From Vitellaria paradoxa (lineage: Eukaryota; Streptophyta; Magnoliopsida; Ericales; Sapotaceae), in NCBI GenBank assembly GCA_019916065.1, contig CM034234.1:10321844-10385843 (forward strand): 64,000 bases of DNA. Direction: 5' to 3'. Below the pieces are notes generated by a model. The model had not been told where the DNA came from. It worked only from the letters and a program-made list of their open reading frames with translations, and did no database searches. Made by a program: the position numbers and the translations under genes. This document shows positions 62,488 through 64,000 of the stretch, in pieces. Position 1 is the stretch's first letter. Every line of letters begins with the position of its first letter.

Positions 62488-64000
62488 TTACGTCAAGAAT
62501 TTCCTTCTCTTTGTGAGATTCAACTTTTTTAGCAACACAGTATCAGCCATGTCCTGTTTGCCTTCTCTATTTAGTCCATAAAAGACTGTTCGAAAATTAA
62601 TTGCACTTGGAACTATCCCACCATCCAACATTTCAGAAATCAACTGCAAAGCTTCTTCAGACTTACCTGCTCTGCAAAGGCTAGTAATGAACATTGAATA
62701 GGTCTTAAAATCAGGGAATGGTCCATTCATTTTCATATGCTGAAAGACATCCCAAGCATCATCAGGCTTTCCAGAGTTCATATATCCACGTATCAATGCA
62801 GAATAAGTAACAACCGTAGGTTCACAACCCTCCTCTTTCATTCTCTCAAAAGTTTCAAAAGCCTTGCCAATCTGCTTCTCCTTGAAGAAATGAACTATCA
62901 AGGATGTGTAGACGTGGGCCGTCGGATTAAATCCGAGCCGCTTCATAGATTCCACCTTGGCCAAGGCCTCTTCCAATTGTCCGCCTTCTAGAAGTCCATG
63001 AACAAGACTTCCATAAGTATACTGAGCCAGCTGGGTATGATGCTCTGAACCAACAACCTCTTCAACCAATGCCAAAGCTTTTTCCAACCTTCTTGCTCGA
63101 CAAAGAGCTCTAATGTACAAGGAATAAGCTAGTGGAATGGTGAAACCGACCTCCTTTAGAGACTCCATGCACCCTCTTGCGTCCAACAATTTACCAACTC
63201 CGCATAAACAATCAAGATAAATCTCAACCAATTCTTTATCAGGAACAAATCCCACACGGATCATTTCCTGGAACGTTGCAATGGCTTCGTCTACCATTCT
63301 ACCTTTTCTTCCGCAAAGAGATATGATCACATACTTGTATGTACTTCCATTTGGTTTACAGCCACCACTGGCTTTCATCTCCCTGAATTTTTTTAGAGCG
63401 ATTTCAGTTAGACCTGCACGACCGTATTGCATTATCATGATTGTCCATGTATCTGATGTTATTGTGCAACCTTTCCTTGTCATTTCAAAGAATAGGCCTC
63501 TCATGTGTTTAAAATCCTTCCCTTGTCCTGAGATTTTGATGGCCATGTTGTAAGTTTCTGTGGTATGTCTATACCCACCTTGCTTCCCTACCCAGGAGAA
63601 GAAATGTAATGCTACACGACCATACAGCCTGCGATTGTTCAAAATTTGCAGAACAAGTTCAGGGGTGAACTTGACTGTGCTTTTCTCCAAAGCTTCTTGT
63701 ATTGGACACCAATCTTCTGATGATGACAAAATCCGATAAACTTCTTGCAGATCATGGTCACTATAAGAATTTGGAAATGACTCAAGTAAATGAGAATCCG
63801 ACCTCCTTTGCTCTAGTTGGTTACCTTTTAAATTTGTGCTGAACTCTGGGCTACTTGATAATGTATTACTATATGTATTACCTTCTTGAGGATAAAGTTT
63901 AAGAGCACTCTGCATCTGCTTTACCTTTTCCATCTTTTCCGTGTCTCCTTGCTTCACCAAATAAGATCTAACCCAATGAAATACATCATCCCCATTAATT
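62488..64000 (-). CDS. pentatricopeptide repeat (PPR) protein, C-terminal part
   Basis: A single open frame runs from the right window edge to a TAA at 62490-62488. It gives 503 visible residues with no stop, so the N-terminus lies beyond 64000. The visible part shows many PPR units of about 35 residues, with cores such as TWTIMIMQYGRAG, YTSLIVHFFKEKQIGKAFETF and TYSALIRGYMNSGKPDDAWDVF. It ends PSAINFRTVFYGLNREGKQD and a basic tail. PPR proteins bind organelle RNA with one repeat per base and act in editing, splicing or stability; this one looks like the P class because no E or DYW domain follows. From memory, the last repeats closely resemble Arabidopsis At5g06400, a predicted mitochondrial protein. 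Its RNA target is not known. Confidence 0.9.
   Translation of the reverse strand, partial: INGDDVFHWVRSYLVKQGDTEKMEKVKQMQSALKLYPQEGNTYSNTLSSSPEFSTNLKGNQLEQRRSDSHLLESFPNSYSDHDLQEVYRILSSSEDWCPIQEALEKSTVKFTPELVLQILNNRRLYGRVALHFFSWVGKQGGYRHTTETYNMAIKISGQGKDFKHMRGLFFEMTRKGCTITSDTWTIMIMQYGRAGLTEIALKKFREMKASGGCKPNGSTYKYVIISLCGRKGRMVDEAIATFQEMIRVGFVPDKELVEIYLDCLCGVGKLLDARGCMESLKEVGFTIPLAYSLYIRALCRARRLEKALALVEEVVGSEHHTQLAQYTYGSLVHGLLEGGQLEEALAKVESMKRLGFNPTAHVYTSLIVHFFKEKQIGKAFETFERMKEEGCEPTVVTYSALIRGYMNSGKPDDAWDVFQHMKMNGPFPDFKTYSMFITSLCRAGKSEEALQLISEMLDGGIVPSAINFRTVFYGLNREGKQDMADTVLLKKLNLTKRRKFLT

Noticed and set aside
63958..63960. TTG as the start codon of the PPR gene
   Set aside because: The frame stays open to the window edge, and family members are much longer, so the start lies outside the window.

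Overview
The window is eudicot nuclear DNA. It is AT-rich, and its genes are sparse and broken by many GT-AG introns. The intergenic space and introns hold small inverted-repeat transposons. Every protein-coding gene I can support is plant-specific or has a plant-type layout. I cannot name the species.

Layout, left to right. (1) 1043-1480 (+): an intronless type I MADS-box gene. (2) 3869-7481 (-): a six-coding-exon gene for an organellar, probably mitochondrial, ribosomal protein of the uL22 family, with a separate non-coding first exon near 9600-9780. (3) 11610-13224 (-): a Myb/SANT-like protein whose two halves are an internal duplication, with a non-coding first exon near 14464-14530. (4) 18869-33447 (+): the whole 16-exon gene for the plastid biotin carboxylase subunit of heteromeric acetyl-CoA carboxylase (CAC2). 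(5) 39958-45749 (+): a START-domain lipid-transfer-like protein of 600 residues; its first coding intron appears to be of the GC-AG type. (6) 53299-58327 (+): HSCB, the mitochondrial J-domain co-chaperone for iron-sulfur cluster transfer. (7) 62488-64000 (-): the C-terminal part of a pentatricopeptide (PPR) protein, cut by the window edge. HSCB and this PPR are tail to tail. From memory, the Arabidopsis homologues At5g06410 and At5g06400 are also neighbours, so this looks like conserved microsynteny.

The genes are not an operon or a cluster. Four touch organelle biology (uL22, biotin carboxylase, HSCB, PPR), but I see no shared regulation.

The most striking non-genic structure is a 1.9-kb long-hairpin element (26703-28598) in intron 8 of the biotin carboxylase gene. 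It has inverted arms of about 870 bp and a perfect 10-bp target-site duplication, which fits a non-autonomous Mutator-like foldback element. A second long hairpin (48487-50619) has 9-bp flanking repeats, and a 460-bp element (39106-39565) has similar ends. One MITE family is present in two clear copies (1630-1990 and 46721-47108) and one shortened copy (34564-34730). I found no novel protein-coding system.
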